A stretch of DNA of 64,000 nucleotides from Poronia punctata. Taxonomy: Eukaryota; Ascomycota; Sordariomycetes; Xylariales; Xylariaceae. Below the pieces are notes generated by a model. That model was not told the origin of the DNA and did not search any database. It was given only the letters and a program-made list of their open reading frames with translations. The stretch spans positions 158,642-222,641 of the forward strand of contig MU401498.1 in NCBI GenBank assembly GCA_022579005.1. The letters run 5' to 3'. Of this stretch, positions 23,604 to 37,484 are shown in pieces. A program made the position numbers and the translations under genes. Each line of letters begins with the position of its first letter. The first letter of the stretch is position 1.

Positions 23604-26600
23604 TTATTCTTCATCACTACTTTCTAGAACGAACCCGGCTCTGGCTCTGGGGCGTCGCCGTTGCGTTGGCTTCGGAACTGGTATATCCTCGTCGTCTGCG
23701 TCCCCCATGATTTCATCGACATCGCCGCTGACGGTGGGGCCCGGAGGACTCGGCTCCCTCGACACCCGTCTCCGTTTGGCGCTAGATGTCGAGCTAACGT
23801 GGGCATCCGATGAGAGGGGCGTGCTTGTGCCTTCCGCCCCCGAACTATCTCCGCTGTCGTCATCGTCCTCGTCTCTCCCAACGCCGCCTTTACCGATCAC
23901 TCTACTCGACCCCGAGGCTTGTGTAAAGTGTAGCAAGTCATCATCGTTGTCACTTTCATCTGAGTCGAGTCTTTCGGCCTTTCGCTTTTCGGATGCCTTG
24001 GACGGTTTATTCATATCCGAGAGTACCGGGACACTTTGGGCAACAACTTTCTGCTTCTGACGTATCCGCTCCTCGTTAGCGTAAAATTCGGCCCACCGTT
24101 CCTCGTCGCCTGACTCGTCGTCGCTCGCATGGACAAAGAGTTCACTTTTGAATCGTCGCGCCATTGCCTTTTCGCGTTCTCGCCGAGCCCGTTCCTTCTC
24201 TTCCAGTTGCTCCTCGGTCAGCGGCTCAGCATCGCTACGACGGCGCCGTCGTCTGGTCTTTTTGGGTCTGTCAAGGAAACCGTCGGCTGCCTTCCTCGCG
24301 GTTGGGCCGCCAGCCGGGAATAGGATATCATCGTCATCGTCAATACCGTCGTCGTCGTCGTCGTCGTCGAACACGGCCTTCTTCCGCGGTGCTGTTTTCC
24401 TCCTCAGTTGGTCTTGAGCTGATGCGCCATCTTCAAACGTAGGCGGGTCGAATTCAGCTCGGCTGATCAGGTCGAGCGTGTCTTGCAGGTTTTCAGATGA
24501 AAGCCGTGAGGGAATAATCCAGGATGATTCAGGGGTCTCGTCCAACGAAGGGGCGAGGCGCTCAAACCCGGCCAGTCTCATAAGCAGACGGAGGTGGGGA
24601 TTCTTGAACATGGCTTTGCGCCGAGCGTCGTCATCCGGCCGTACAGCTAGAAATAATTAGAATAATTAGCTTGGTCATATATCGTGGAGCACGGAACATC
24701 TACTAACAAACCGGTGGTGGTTCCTTTGTTGGCGCCGCCTCTTCGGCCGAAGACTCGGTGATCTCGGAGGGCTCGATGGACGCAATAGCTTGATCCGTCT
24801 TCTCCCACGCCGTCCTCTCGTCCATGGCATTCGATAGTTGGTCCTTGACCCATTTAATGTGATGTGCCAGGTTCTTGTCGAGTAACACTCCGACGGCGAT
24901 GGCGATCTGTTGGTCTCGCTCCACGATGTGACGGAACTCGAGCTCTGCTCCCGGCCTTGCCTGGGTAGTCGAGAGAGTCTGCTTCTCATGGCCAAACTCC
25001 AAGTAGTGAGCGGTGGCGTTGATCTTGGAGAAGAGCATCTCGATAATCAGCTGTGGTCTTTCCTCGATTTTGCGAATACACTTCCGCAGTATCTGCTTCA
25101 CCAACTCTTCCCATTCTTTAAACGTGCTGTTATGACTATCCAACGGTGCCTCGCCTTTGATCATGCTGTAGAACAACTGGACGATGTCGACCCGGAACAG
25201 CATCACGCTCATGTCTTGCTTGAATGCAACCCGGTAGAAATATCGGTGCGCCCGTTTCAGCTGGGACTCGTCGAGATCCTGGTAATACTTGGTGAAAGAG
25301 ACGAATGTATCGACAACCGTCTGGGGAATAAAGCGATTGGCAAACCGGCTGAAATCAAACTTGCGCTCTCGAGACGTTCGCTCTGCGTCTGCTTCGTCAT
25401 TTTCCGACTCGTCTGGCTCGTCTACTGGATTCTCCTCCTCCTCGCCCACGGCTTTGGCAGCCTTTTTCTTTTTCCGAACACGTCGGCGAGATCGAACCTG
25501 CATATCCACATTCTGCTTCGAGTAGGCTTCCAAGACACGAAGATATGTATGCGTCAACTCGGTGCAAGCGTCGAGATACTCAAACCCCTGCTCTTTGTAA
25601 TTTTTGGCGATATTGGCCACACGGTCGTGCGTCTCTTCTTCGTAAAAGATGCGACTCAACATGTTCTCGGCAATTTCCTGGTCCTCTTCGTTGCCGGATT
25701 CAAACATTTCTTGGACAGTCAACAGAATTTGGGTAAAGCATCTCATAGTTGAGCATAGCTCCTGCCAGCGCTTGTTGTCCATGGATTCGGCCATGGCCCG
25801 ATTCAAGGTGATGAACATTTCCTGGTTGAGTACGGCGGCGACTAGGTTAAAGTCTCCCACGTCGGCAGGGGTATGGGACTTTTTGTCTCTGGTCGCCTTT
25901 TTCCTAGCCCTCTCCGCTTCCAAGAACCATGTGACCAAGTAGAAGAACTGTCTCGAATGATATTCAAAGATGTAATCTTTCTGTTCGTCTAGCTTCTTGC
26001 GTATGTGGAGGAATAGAGGGTTGAAGCCCGAGTCGAGAAACTCCTCTACAAAGCCTTTGAGCTGTTCGCGAGCTCGAGCATTCAGTGTTACGGGTGGGCC
26101 GAGATCCTTCGGTTCCATCTCTGCCCTGGTGGGTCTTCGAGGGGGGCGGAAAACTTTGCTCTTGTCCATCTTCTGCTGCCTGGTTGCGGTATCCAGTAAC
26201 GCATCTTGACCAGTCACAGTAGACATTTTGCCATCACCGCGGTCCACCCAGATCATAGTGCCCCATCGGTTATGTCGAGAGGGAGCCTTGCGGTTATAAG
26301 GTCTATGCATAGCTGCTTCCTTGTTCATCATGGCCATGAGCTCGTTCCCTTTTGCTTTGCTCAACTGTTTTTCTTCCATGAATAACTTGGCTACATCTAC
26401 TCGTTTGACCAAGTGGAATATAATCTCCATCAGGATCACACCTTCCTGGTTAAAGTCCTCTCCCATGTTCGAAGCGATGGTAAGAATCGTGATGAGAATG
26501 TCTTGAAAGGAAAAGGCATCGATCAGGGCGGATCGGGAAATTTGTGATTCGTCGCCTTCGTATTCAACGCCGGGAGGTGGGGATATCATTGCCACGTTTC

Positions 26601-27233
26601 GCAGGAACAAGAGGACGAGTTTGATGATGCCCTCATCGCGGGCAGTTCGGTCTCCCCGGGAGAGGGCCATGGATGGCAAGGCAACCCGGACGGCGGTGTG
26701 CAAGATTTGGGCGGCATCGTAGTTGATTATGGCACGCTTGTAACCGAGCTGTGCCAGTTGGAGCACGGGGAGATGTCTGTGGTGGTTGGTAGTCATCTGT
26801 TCGATATCCCGTTCTAGTGGCCAGGTGAGAGGAACCAATATCTCGAAACAGGCTAGGGCAGCTCGAGCTTTGAATTTGTTGTCGGTGGCGTTGACGGGCC
26901 AGGCGGCGAGTATGTGTAGTAGGTCGCCCTCAACCAGGTTGGCTTCGGCTAGACACCGCGCAACGTCCATTCGGTTGGTTTTCTCGTCGTAGAAGCGAAT
27001 CCATTTCTTGATATCTCGTAGGACCTCGGTTGCCGAATCTCCAAGCACATATTTCCCGTCGTCATCGGCACTAAAACCACCCAACTGTACAAAGGTAAGC
27101 GCATTAGCAAGAGTCGTGCATGAAATCAAGAGATGTCGGGAATTTCCCAGAGACTTACCGCTGAAACGAGACTGTTAATGTGTGCCCGAACCTCCGGGTG
27201 GACAATGTCCACAGCCATGTCTGCTGCCTCCAT
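23604..27233 (-). CDS. tof1: Tof1/Swi1 (Timeless) fork-protection protein
   Basis: Subunit of the Tof1-Csm3 fork protection complex, which stabilises stalled replication forks and supports the replication checkpoint and cohesion in the nucleus. Three exons: 27233-27159, 27084-24708 and 24646-23604, giving 1164 aa, the usual size for filamentous fungi. Exon 1 encodes [20 protein letters not shown] and exon 2 continues [18 protein letters not shown], the conserved Timeless N-terminus. Exon 2 carries the helical repeats, a basic KKKKAAK segment near 610-620 and [13 protein letters not shown]. Exon 3 has [10 protein letters not shown] and [18 protein letters not shown], then a long acidic/Ser-rich disordered tail with basic patches. 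Intron 2 uses a GTTAGT donor at 24707; using the nearer GTTTGT would break the frame. It is transcribed divergently from the dehydrogenase gene, with 549 bp between the starts. Confidence 0.95.
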
Positions 27234-27782
27234 GTCGACGATTGACTAAAGAGGAACAGGCGCCTCTTCGCCGAACTTGGTTAAGAAAAGGTACGCAGAC
27301 TCATAAGTATCTCGCCAGTGGTTTTCGAATCAAGTATGGCAATATTTAGGGAAGATATGTATTGATAGTCATAGATGTCGTCGTAGTCAGTCTATACACG
27401 TAAATTTGGCCGGTTGAGGTCAGATGTCGGTGGTGTGGTTGGTATTGTTCTATCCGTATCAATTGGACTAATTCAAATCCATCTAAGCAATACGAGAGAC
27501 GCGTTTGACGCGCCGCCTTCTGTTGAACTTTTGGCGGGGCGCGACGCGAAATAAATTGATTTTGTGGTCTGTGCCCCTGTGCCCAGATGTACCTCTGTAC
27601 CTATCGTAATGAACCCCAGTCACCGCTCGACCGTACGAGGTTACGTACTTGATGTAATTGCCCCACATATATCCGGGCGCCGAGGCTATCCGCCTATCCC
27701 TCGTGTTACTTTGCATTCCATCAAGGCCATTCCTTTCCTTTGCGCCAAACAGAATCCTCAATCGCTTTACTGCTAAGGAATC
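27234..27782. promoter_or_regulatory. Divergent promoter region, tof1 / hydroxyacyl-CoA dehydrogenase
   Basis: A 549-bp region between two divergent start codons. It must hold both promoters, but no individual element could be assigned. Confidence 0.6.
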
Positions 27783-28816
27783 ATGGCGAGTGTTTTTGCA
27801 AGAAGGCGAGCTTTTCAGCTTGCGAGCCAATTCAGACAATTCAGCTCGAGTCCTGCCCGAAATGCGGCAGAGGTGAAGCGGCTGGGCGTTATCGGTGCTG
27901 GCCAGATGGTGAGTTTCGCTGACATGTGATCAGCCCCTCGTCCCCCATTGTTCGCCTGGAATGTTTTCTCACAACAAGATCACAGGGATTGGGCATCGCG
28001 CTGGTCGCTGCTCAGAGGGCTGGCGTGCCGGTAACACTGTTGGACAACTCACAAGCTTCGTTGGATAAGGGACTGGCATTTGCAGACAAGCTTCTAGCGA
28101 AAGATGTGTTGAAATCACGCATCACCCAGGCGCAGGCCGACGAAGCTCGATCCAAGCTATCGGGCACAACATCAATGGAGGATCTGTCCAACGTTGACTT
28201 TGTCATCGAGGCCGTTCCTGAGATCCCGAAGCTCAAGTTCGATATATTTGCCAGACTTGCCGAGATCTGCCCCAAGCACGCCATTCTAGCTACCAACACA
28301 TCTTCCATTTCCATCACCAAGATCGCCGCAGCGACGACGAAAGATCCGAAAGACACGTCGGCCAGCTCGCGCGTCGTTTCGACCCACTTCATGAACCCCG
28401 TGCCCGTCCAAAAAGGCGTCGAGATTATCAGCGGATTACAAACTAGTGCTGAGACCCTCGAGACTGCCGTGGCTTTTTGCAAGGCCATGGGTAAAATCAC
28501 ATCTGTATCCGCCGATTCGCCTGGTTTCCTAGCCAACCGGATTCTGATGCCCTACATTAATGAGGCTGTTATCTGCCTAGAGACCAACGTTGGCGATCGG
28601 GATTCGATCGATGCCATTATGAAGAACGGTACCAATGTCCCCATGGGACCTTTACAGCTGGCCGACTTTATCGGTCTAGATACCTGCCTGGCTATTATGC
28701 GGGTCTTGCACCAGGAGACAGGCGACTCAAAGTACCGCCCAAGCGTCTTGCTGACCAAGATGGTCGACGCTGGTTGGCTTGGAAAGAAGAGCGGGAAGGG
28801 ATTCTACGATTACTAG
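27783..28816 (+). CDS. Mitochondrial 3-hydroxyacyl-CoA (3-hydroxybutyryl-CoA) dehydrogenase
   Basis: NAD-dependent oxidation of L-3-hydroxyacyl-CoA in beta-oxidation or short-chain metabolism. Exons 27783-27908 and 27986-28816 give 318 aa. The N-terminus MASVFARRRAFQLASQFRQF is Arg-rich, lacks acids and looks like a mitochondrial presequence. The Rossmann motif GVIGAGQMGLGIA is assembled across the 77-nt intron. Further family signatures are DFVIEAVPE, NTSSISIT, the catalytic His in THFMNPVP and the C-terminal domain around SPGFLANRILMPYINEAV and GPLQLADFIGLD. It ends GKGFYDY with no peroxisomal SKL-type signal. Length and motifs are complete. A single-domain protein of this type belongs to the mitochondrial pathway that many filamentous fungi have besides the peroxisomal one; substrate chain length is inferred only. 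Confidence 0.95.
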
Positions 28817-31800
28817 AAGCCAAATATAGGTCACTCGAATGTGGCTAAGAACCAGTATTTTCCGACGGCGGTAGTAGCGCTAAAGATACAAATCCTCGTC
28901 CCTGGGATCTAAGCAGTGTCGAAGCTCGGTAACATATGACTTTACTCGTTATCTAACCCGAGATTTGGAGTCATAGATAATGCATGGTTACCTCCATAAA
29001 ATAAGTCGGCTATATACTGCGCCGCTTGTATAAGCAAGGTCGAATTAGATACAAAGATAAAAGGGGGGAATTTTTATAGCCAATTCATCAACATGAGAAC
29101 AATCCCCGGGACTCGAGCGAATGTGATGTCTATGAAAACAACCTTGAAAGAGAGGAAAATGAGCATGCCCGACTAACATCGCACCGCTGTGAACATGCTC
29201 CCAGTTCGCAGCGATCTATCTAGCCGGACCAAGGCATCCCAAAGGGAACGTAAGGTAGGAGACCCGAATGTTCACGTCAAAGTATTAGTCGGGCTAGCTC
29301 GATACCCATATGATGTTTGCCTAGCAAGGTGGACGATCGTGGTAAGGCAGCGAGGGTAGATATAGAGCCAATGAACTCGAGAAGGGATATGGTCTATTGT
29401 ATCATAGGTAGCTGTCGGTATCATGAAAAATGTCTTCTTTAGCCAAAGCACTAAACCCCATGTTTCCCCGCCTCCGCGATTCCTCTCAAACAGGGACTGA
29501 AGACGTTCCTGAACTTGTTTCCTCCACGATTCACTAAACTGATGATTTAGTGCGGATAATGGCGGAGTATGAAGCTTGACGCTTAAAAGATAGCAAGAAA
29601 TATTATGTGGGCTACTTCGGGGTCGCGAACTGCGCTTGCTGATCTTGATTAGGCATTTGATGCGATAGATCGAGATCATTCTCGTAGGTGTGAGGTACCT
29701 ATCTAAAAGTACCTTAACCTACCTACTCGTACCAACTCTGTACTACCTAGGTACCTACAGGGTGTGTGCCTTGCCAAGTGTTTCGGCTAGGCTCCGATAT
29801 TCGGGCTTTCGCGCTTTCGGAGCACATCCGATACTCCGGCTGCACGACACCTCCTGTCTATTACTTTTACTGAATTAAATACCTACTTAGAAAAAGATGC
29901 ACAAGTTGTGTTTCCCATACCGTTGATCATTTAAAGCAAGCCGACTTTACGATACGCCCGAGTCTTGGAAATCTGGGGCGTTTCAAAAACTTACTGCCAT
30001 TTAAATGAATCGTTCCGCAAGTCACCTCACTCGAGGTTGAAGATCGCAAAAGACGAAATACGTATCCTCGCTATATCGGGTATGTCGGCTTAAACCGAAG
30101 AGGCGCTTTACCTATTAACTTTTTAGCTGCACGCAACAAAACCGGACAGACATGGCCACCCAACAGCGTGACCATAGAAATCTGGTGTAATACCCCTACG
30201 GCATCATACTAAATAGTACGATGTAAGGTTAGTTAGCTCTATTGGCAGCCGCGTCAAATGCCGTCCACTCCCTTCCCATTTACCTTTCCACACTAGATTC
30301 ATGATGATCTCGACGGTCTCCTCGATACCAAACCGCTGGGCTCTCCAAGAGTATTTAAACACATCGGCTTTCGTCATTGCTCTGGTTCATCGTCGACAAG
30401 CTCTCCCAAAGAGGCAAAAGGTGAGTATCCAGCATCCAATCGTGGTTTCGGTGACGACTCAAACACACCAAAATGCCAGTCTTGGAAGTGCATGTGATTT
30501 TCTTCTCGAATACACGCTATATGGGACAGGGGTAAAAGGGGTGGGGGAGCGCCGGTTTCTACCCCACACAGCTGACTCGCTTTGGTGATGGGCTCTACCT
30601 TCCCCCATAGAAAAACCTTTTGTGCAAAACAGAAACAAGGAGAAATGCTCACTACCAACCTCATCTGATTGGCTCCTCCGCAAGTGCGAACCGGAGATCA
30701 TCTTGGCAGGTTGAGCAACGACGACGCAAAGAAGTCTGAACTTGGTCTGGCTTGCGTCTCGATCCTCCACGTTGAATTACTGGCATCGTCGGGTCTAGGT
30801 CTGGGGCCGCTTGGCGGTTCCACGATAATGACACGGAGAAGTGAAAAGGTGATAATAGTTATCTAAAATGTATAATGCCCCGGATTTATGTGGGAATAAT
30901 AACAATAGAATGTATTTCACCCACAATTGCTCAATCTGGAGAAATAAGATTTTAGAAAAAGGTATCGGCGTATCGGGACCCATCCAGGGGAAGAGCCTGT
31001 TTGTTCTTCGGGGTCAATCTATCAGCTGCTCAAAGATCCCATCGTGGCTTGGGTTGCGAGAGAGCTGTGAAAATCAGCTCGTCAGCATCATCACTTTAGA
31101 TGGTCACACGAGTTGTAAAAAATAAAATAAAAATTTATAAATAATCGACATCAAGCCTTACGAACATGTGACGTTTTCGATATACCCCGGTTGTCTGGGT
31201 ACGTACCTGCGCCTCGATCATTACTTAATACGATCCTTGTCAATGACTGGCCGAGCCGCCAAGATAATACGTGCATATTTACCTCGCGACTTTGTATGGA
31301 ACCGACCCTGTCTAGCAGTACATGATATTTTTGTATCTGGTTGCTATTACTATTGTGTACGTATACTTACGTACACAAAGGTCACAGGTGTCCTCAACGA
31401 CGCCGCACCGCCCGAAAACGAGTAAGTGTCGAGGTGACTCCACGACGGTATCGGTGGGGCCTTGGGGGTTGGCATTTTCAACAAGGACAAGAAACAGGCC
31501 TTGTCATTAGCTTGTGCGAGTTCTTGTACATAATTATTAGTATGGAGAACGGCCCAGTTGGAGGATCCAAAAAGATGTTGTGTCGAAATATATTACCTAC
31601 TTAGACCCCGAGCAAACCGTGTAGGATAATTCTCTTATCTACTTTAGCCATTTGCCAGTCCTGCCACTCACCCGGTGGCTTTTAAACATTTCTCACGTGC
31701 TGCAAGGTCTTACAAGTTCTTCAATACACAGATAGAACACCACATGTGTGTACCAATGAGAATACTTCCATCCATGCGCGCTTGTTGCCGCTGAAGCCAT

Positions 31801-32046
31801 ATAAGAAGACCGTCGGGACCTAGGACACGTTGCCACCTACACCAAACGAAGTGTATACTTACAGAAGCTGGAGACGACCAAAGAGAAAGAACGAGACAGG
31901 AACGATCCTGTCTGTCTGAGGAATCAGAAAATTTGTCACACAGGATAAGGTTCTTGCCTTAGCTATCAGCAGAGGATTGGTAGACTTCTTGGCTGCCTGG
32001 GGTTCACTGGACGTTTATAGATTCGCGCATACAGGCCGAGACCAAA
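28817..32046. other. Intergenic, 3.2 kb
   Basis: No gene could be assembled. The longest frame (29272-29679 minus) has no recognised motif and no splice partners. The last 300 bp before 32047 are probably promoter and 5' untranslated region of the regulator gene. Confidence 0.55.
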
Positions 32047-35000
32047 ATGAGTTCAGAAGAGTCAAATTCGATCCGGTCGTCCGGATCGGTCGATGGGGAT
32101 TCCACGACGCCAGAAACAACCCCTCCGTCGACGACTACGACGACGACAGCGACTACAACAACTGCGACGCCGCCCTCGGAAAAACCAACGACGGCAGATC
32201 AAGGGGCTATGTCGAAGAAACGAGCAGCGGCGGCAGAGCCCAATGGCTCGACTAAAGTAACTAAAAGACGAGCAGCCCGCGCCTGCGTTTCCTGCCGAGC
32301 TCGGAAAGTCAGATGCGATGTTGTCGAGAAAAACCCTTGTGGCAATTGCCGTTGGGACGGTGTTGAATGCGTCGTACAAGAAAGTCGTCGCCGCAGGTAC
32401 GTTTTTGGCACGTTCCTTCCCCATCCGCTACCTAGCTCCTAGCAAATCCTATTTTCAATTGCCCATGTAATTTTTTTATCCCTGTGCTTCCACCCCTCCT
32501 GTTTTGAGCGTCATACAATCTTCCCTTCACCCCTCACTCGTCCTTGTCTCGGATGAGGCTCATTATCGACTTGTCATTACCTACATGAATTTTTTTTTTT
32601 TTTTTCAAGATGCGAAATGCAAGTTGCCGATTCTGCATATTGCGTCACGCACAGAACTTCCCTTTTCGATCCAGTCTCCAAATTCTCCAATTCTTGCACA
32701 CCACCTGAGCCCGCTACACCCGCAGATGGGCAGGTGGGCAGCGTACCGTTAGCTCCTTCGTCCACTGCTCGTCTTAGCGCGGCCCGATTACTACAGAGGT
32801 TAGGACCGGGATTTACAGTACACTACTGACGCTCTTGGCCGCCCCGCCGTAATAGGAAAGGCCCTTTCGACCTCAACTCGTCGGGGCACGTAGGCAACAT
32901 GTGTGGTCCTCCACATGCCGAGGCACATTTGCGAGCGAAGAGCACGCCGAGTCCCATCGCCATTGCCCCCCTGCATCGTCCAGGCGACCTGTCTCGAGCG
33001 GCATCGATGAACCATGACGCCCATGGTTCAGGGGTAATAAATGGGCGCCGCACCGTCGACGGCCATCCGCAGCCGCATTTTCACTGTAAGTCTAGCAATC
33101 TCCCGTGTGGGGTTCGCAAACGAGCCTCATTCGAGCTTTTTCTGTCTTCACATGTCAGACTTCCCCCATCATCCATGTGTCGAATGCATCAGAGTGGGAG
33201 TACCTAGTTGAGAGGACCAAGGTTTTTTTTCTTCTCAAACTCGCAGGATTGCTCGTGGCATATGCTCATGCGTCCTACACAGGTCAACATTCCAATTTGG
33301 GACAGGATCCGGTATTGCTGCCCACTTTACAGCAGGCCGGCAACCAGGGATCGAGATACCCTAACATATGGCCACATCCAAATGGACGGAGTAATCCGAA
33401 CCTGAGCCCGCACGCTGGTCAAGGTGCCGGTGTTGGTGCGCTGCCCACAGCTCAATTCGTCAAACCAGTGGATGAAACCGATATCTCGGCTCAACAGCCT
33501 GGTTTCCTTCGACCGCTGCCGTCGAGGTTTGCACCCGAGGATATAGCCTATCTTCGTGCCAAAGGCGCATTGTCGGTTCCCAATTTCCAAGTCCAGAGCG
33601 CGCTATTACGCGCCTATGTGGAATATGTACATCCGTACATGCCCCTATTGGACTTGCACGAATTCCTGAGCATCGTCGATGCCCGCGATGGATCTCGGGG
33701 ACAGACAAGCCTGTTCTTGTACCAGGCCGTTATGTTCTGTGCCACCGCATTCGTGAGCAATAAGGTGTTGAAGGAAGCTGGATACACCTCTAGGAAGGCG
33801 GCGCGGAGAGCTTTTTTCACTAAAGCCAGGGTAAGGACAAGCATCATCTCTTTAGCTCACAGGTTTCCTACTTACACGTTAGCAGCTTTTGTACGATTTC
33901 GATTATGAAAACGACCGCCTGTTACTCGTTCAGGGGCTCCTCCTCATGACATATTGGTATGAAACACCAGATGACCAAAAGGATACATGGCACTGGATGG
34001 GCGTCGCCATTTCGCTAGGCCACACCATTGGCTTGCACCGGAATCCGGCCAACACCAACATGTCCCCCTCGAGACAGAAGCTGTGGAAGCGGATATGGTG
34101 GTCATGCTTCATGCGAGACCGTTTAATCGCGCTGGGCATGCGAAGACCCACGCGCATAAAGGACGAAGATTTCGACGTGCCAATGTTGGAAGAGGGAGAC
34201 TTTGACTTTGCCGTACTACCCGAGCACATTCAGGTCGTCGATCCCCAGTGCACCCTCTTACGCGACGTGTCCATGCAACGAGACCTGGCACAGATGTGCG
34301 TCGCGAAAGCGAAGCTCAGCCTCTGCATCAGTCATATGCTGAAGGCCCAATACTCGGTCTTGATCTGCACCAAGACCCACGAAAACACGACAAACAGCAC
34401 CATGATGCTGCTGCCGAACAAGCAGCTCGACAACATGGAGAGCATCGCTCGTTGCGACCTAGAGCTCAGTAGATGGGCCGAGTCGTTGCCCGAGTCGTGC
34501 CAATACCGGCCCTTGTCGCCCCTCGATGTCCAGAATGGCCGGGGCGTCATCGCCGTGCAGCGCAATCTACTGCATATGGTCTACTTCACCACCGTATCAG
34601 CCTTGCATCGCCCGCTCTTCCTCCCCTCGTCGCCCAACGAGCTCCAGCACGCACCGACTCAGCTTCAGCAAACATCACGGGTCCGCGTCTGCACTGCTGC
34701 TATCCAGATCACTCGGATGGTGGCCGAGCTATACACGATGCGGCTTGATAGGTTCCTGCCGACTACGGGCGTGACGGTCATCTTGCCGGCTCTCATCATC
34801 CACATGATTGAGATGAAAAACCCATCCTTGGTCGTCCGCTCTGCTGCTCACAAGGGCTTCCAGCAGTGCATGCGAGTCATGGAGCGTCTACGCGACATAT
34901 ACGCTGCTGCCGATTACGCCGTAGCATTCGTCAACGCCGCGATGCGTAAGGGAGCCCAGGTCTCACCAGTACAGCAGCCGCCAGCGTTCGACATGCCAGG

Positions 35001-35667
35001 CAACCACGGGCCCCTGAATATGGACGACTTCAAAGCCTCCATGATGGCGTCTTATATCACGCCGAACCTTGCCAGCATGCGAACCGTGACGACACCGCCA
35101 CCGGAACCCGTATTGTTCCCCACGACTGTGGAGGAGAAGCCGATCCTGTTGTCCGACCCTACCCTGAGCTCGGACATGATGAAGCCGTACACCACGAGCT
35201 CGGATATGCCGTCAACGTTTCCTACCGCGAGTATGACGACGAATTTGACGACGAACATGACGATTGACACATCGGTCCTGGCCTCGGACACTGCGATGGG
35301 CGCCCATTCACCACCGACGACAGATGTTATGACTCCCGAGTCGAGCGGATCGTCCAACGAGTCATCATGGACAGCGAATCGACTTTCTTTCAGCTCTAGT
35401 ACCATGGACCTGGACCTGGACCTGGATGGTCTTGCCGACAACCAGGCCGACGAGTTCGACTGGAGCTCCCACTCGCTAAGCGCGCCCAACATTGACTTTG
35501 ACCAATGGCTTCAGTTCCCACCTGGCGAGGGTGCCGCGGTAGGACCTGGTATGGGCCTTAACGTTGGCGATAATGGACTTGTCGCCTTGAGCCAGATTGA
35601 GGGGCCAAACTCTACCTTTAGCATCGGCCCTTCAGATGTTGCTGCCGAGAGCGTCGTGGCAGCCTAA
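32047..35667 (+). CDS. Zn2Cys6 transcription factor, FarA/FarB-CTF1 family
   Basis: Nuclear regulator of the family controlling fatty-acid utilisation and cutinase genes; which paralogue it is cannot be decided here. Exons 32047-32396, 32610-32798, 32856-33085, 33283-33830 and 33886-35667 give 1032 aa. The zinc cluster is C80-x2-C83-x6-C90-x7-C98-x2-C101-x6-C108, within RRAARACVSCRARKVRC and followed by VVQESRRRR, the CTF1/FarA hallmark. From about residue 310, LPSRFAPEDIAYLRAKGAL leads into the fungal-specific regulatory domain (YVEYVHPYMPLLDLHEFL, LLYDFDYE, MTYWYETPDDQKDTWHWMG, WKRIWWSCFMRDRLIALGMRR in adjacent segments). The C-terminal 250 residues are Ser/Thr/Asp-rich with a repeated LDLDLDLD acidic stretch, probably activating. 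Exons 2 and 3 are the least certain: a TGA at 32827 in their frame is removed by a proposed 57-nt intron with TACTGAC as branch point. Confidence 0.88.
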
Positions 35668-36802
35668 ATCGGTATATCAGACCGGGTTTACAGATATACG
35701 AAATCATCTGCTGTTCTCTGTCGGCCAACAACCGACTATCTGTTGACCTCTTCAACTTGAATGATATTTTTGCGCTTCTTCTCATTTGCCGAGTCTATAT
35801 GAGTCGGACTCGAGTAGTTGGGCGCTTTTATTTTATCACAAACTTTTGGGGAATGAAGATAAAAGGCGTTATGGTGATGGGATCTGGCAACGGATACTAT
35901 TAGTGGGCGTTTTGGAGGTCTTTGGGTATTTTCTCATCAGTGACGGCAAATACTGTGCCTATTCTTTATTGATGATGTTGGATTGCCACTTTACAGTGGT
36001 CAATGTCTGTTTCCTGCACTGCTTCATTTTGAATTATTTGGTCTTATATATTTATACCACCTTTTCATGAGGCAACGACCACGGGTTTCGGGCAGTTAAA
36101 AATAAGAGACAGAGGATCTTCAAAGGATATGGGTAAAGATATCATTTTCAACATGAAATAGAACTTAGCCATAGCAGGAGGGGGTATTACGTTAATACCT
36201 CTCAAAGAATAAGATACTGTTTCCCAGTTGGGTTCAACCTTGCATAGCACTGTGCCTTTCCAAGGGATTCTGATCGGAAAAGTACTGTACCAAGGAGGTT
36301 TGAATTGCTTGGTGTCCCGAAGGACGTTTGACCTGTTGCTTGTTACCCATCATACCCCCACAGTACGCTTTTTGCAAATAGTGTTACTAGCCATCATCAA
36401 CGATACTTCTTCTGCTATTATTATTATCCATCCATATCCCTGCCCCATGGTTGAGTTTGACGGGTGGGAATGAAGGTCCATGTTTATTCAAGGGGAACCT
36501 AGGCTCTAGCTATCCCGGAGGAGGAGGAGGTGACGTGTCCGACTACGGGGGGAATACGTTTATATTTTCTCTCAAGGATGTGACATGAATATATACATAC
36601 ATACACAGTCCCTTTTACAGTCCGTCGTCCGTCGTCCTTGTAATTGTAATTATAATTATAACCCCCCCTCCTTTAAAGATGGAAGAGAGCAGAGCACGTT
36701 TGTTTATCTATAGTCTGTGATAGATTACCCCTTGTCGAATTGTTTAATTTTTTTTGACTCAGTAGGTAGGTTAGGTGAGAAGATTGATATATATAAAAGA
36801 AA

Positions 36803-36836
<34 letters not shown>

Positions 36837-37484
36837 GGGTTCATAGATGCAAGTCATTGTTCGTATTCAATCAACACACAGTGTTTCTAGAAAGTTTGTT
36901 TTTACCTCTTTGTGAAAAGCTTTCTCTTTCTTATTATATAATTACCTATGTATATATACTTTTCCTAGGGGAAATAAACCAAACCATGTTCCCTGGTAAC
37001 GTATGCATACCGTACGTACGTACATACATACATTCTTGAGAAGGAGGAGGGGTTAGGTTAGGTTAGGTTTAAGGATCAAAGCTTTTCTAAGAACTATGGG
37101 GGAAAAAATTACATGTATGTATAAAAACAAAGAGAACCCCTCTTAGAAAGTGCGAGAAAAAAAGGGGGGGGGAGGGGGAAAGGGAATTTTATTCCTGTTT
37201 CTTGTTCTTGTTTCTCTCTTCCTTTTTTTCCCGTTTCCCTTTTCTCTTTTTCCCTTCTTCTGGTGTTTATAGTTTTTCATTCAAAGATTAACTCATTCAT
37301 CCTGTAGGTATCTACTACCTATTTACATACATACATACATATATATATACATACATACCTTTATTACACAGCCATAACCACATAAGATCACACATCATAT
37401 ATACCTCCCCCCCTCGCTCCCCCACCCCCCCAACTCAGAACATAGAGATAAAAAGAAGAAGAAGCGGCAAAAAAGAAAAAAAAA
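35668..37484. other. Intergenic, repeat-rich upstream region of the flavoprotein gene
   Basis: No coding frame is supported. It holds a (CA)n tract, four GGTTA units near 37052-37068, short (ACAT)n stretches and a long pyrimidine-rich tract at 37195-37262. The last is typical of fungal promoters or 5' leaders. Confidence 0.6.
36806..36833. repeat. (CA)14 microsatellite
   Basis: About 14 tandem CA units, directly visible. Confidence 0.95.

Noticed and set aside
37050..37070. Interstitial telomere repeat
   Set aside because: The unit is GGTTA (five bases), not the fungal TTAGGG hexamer, and only about four copies exist.
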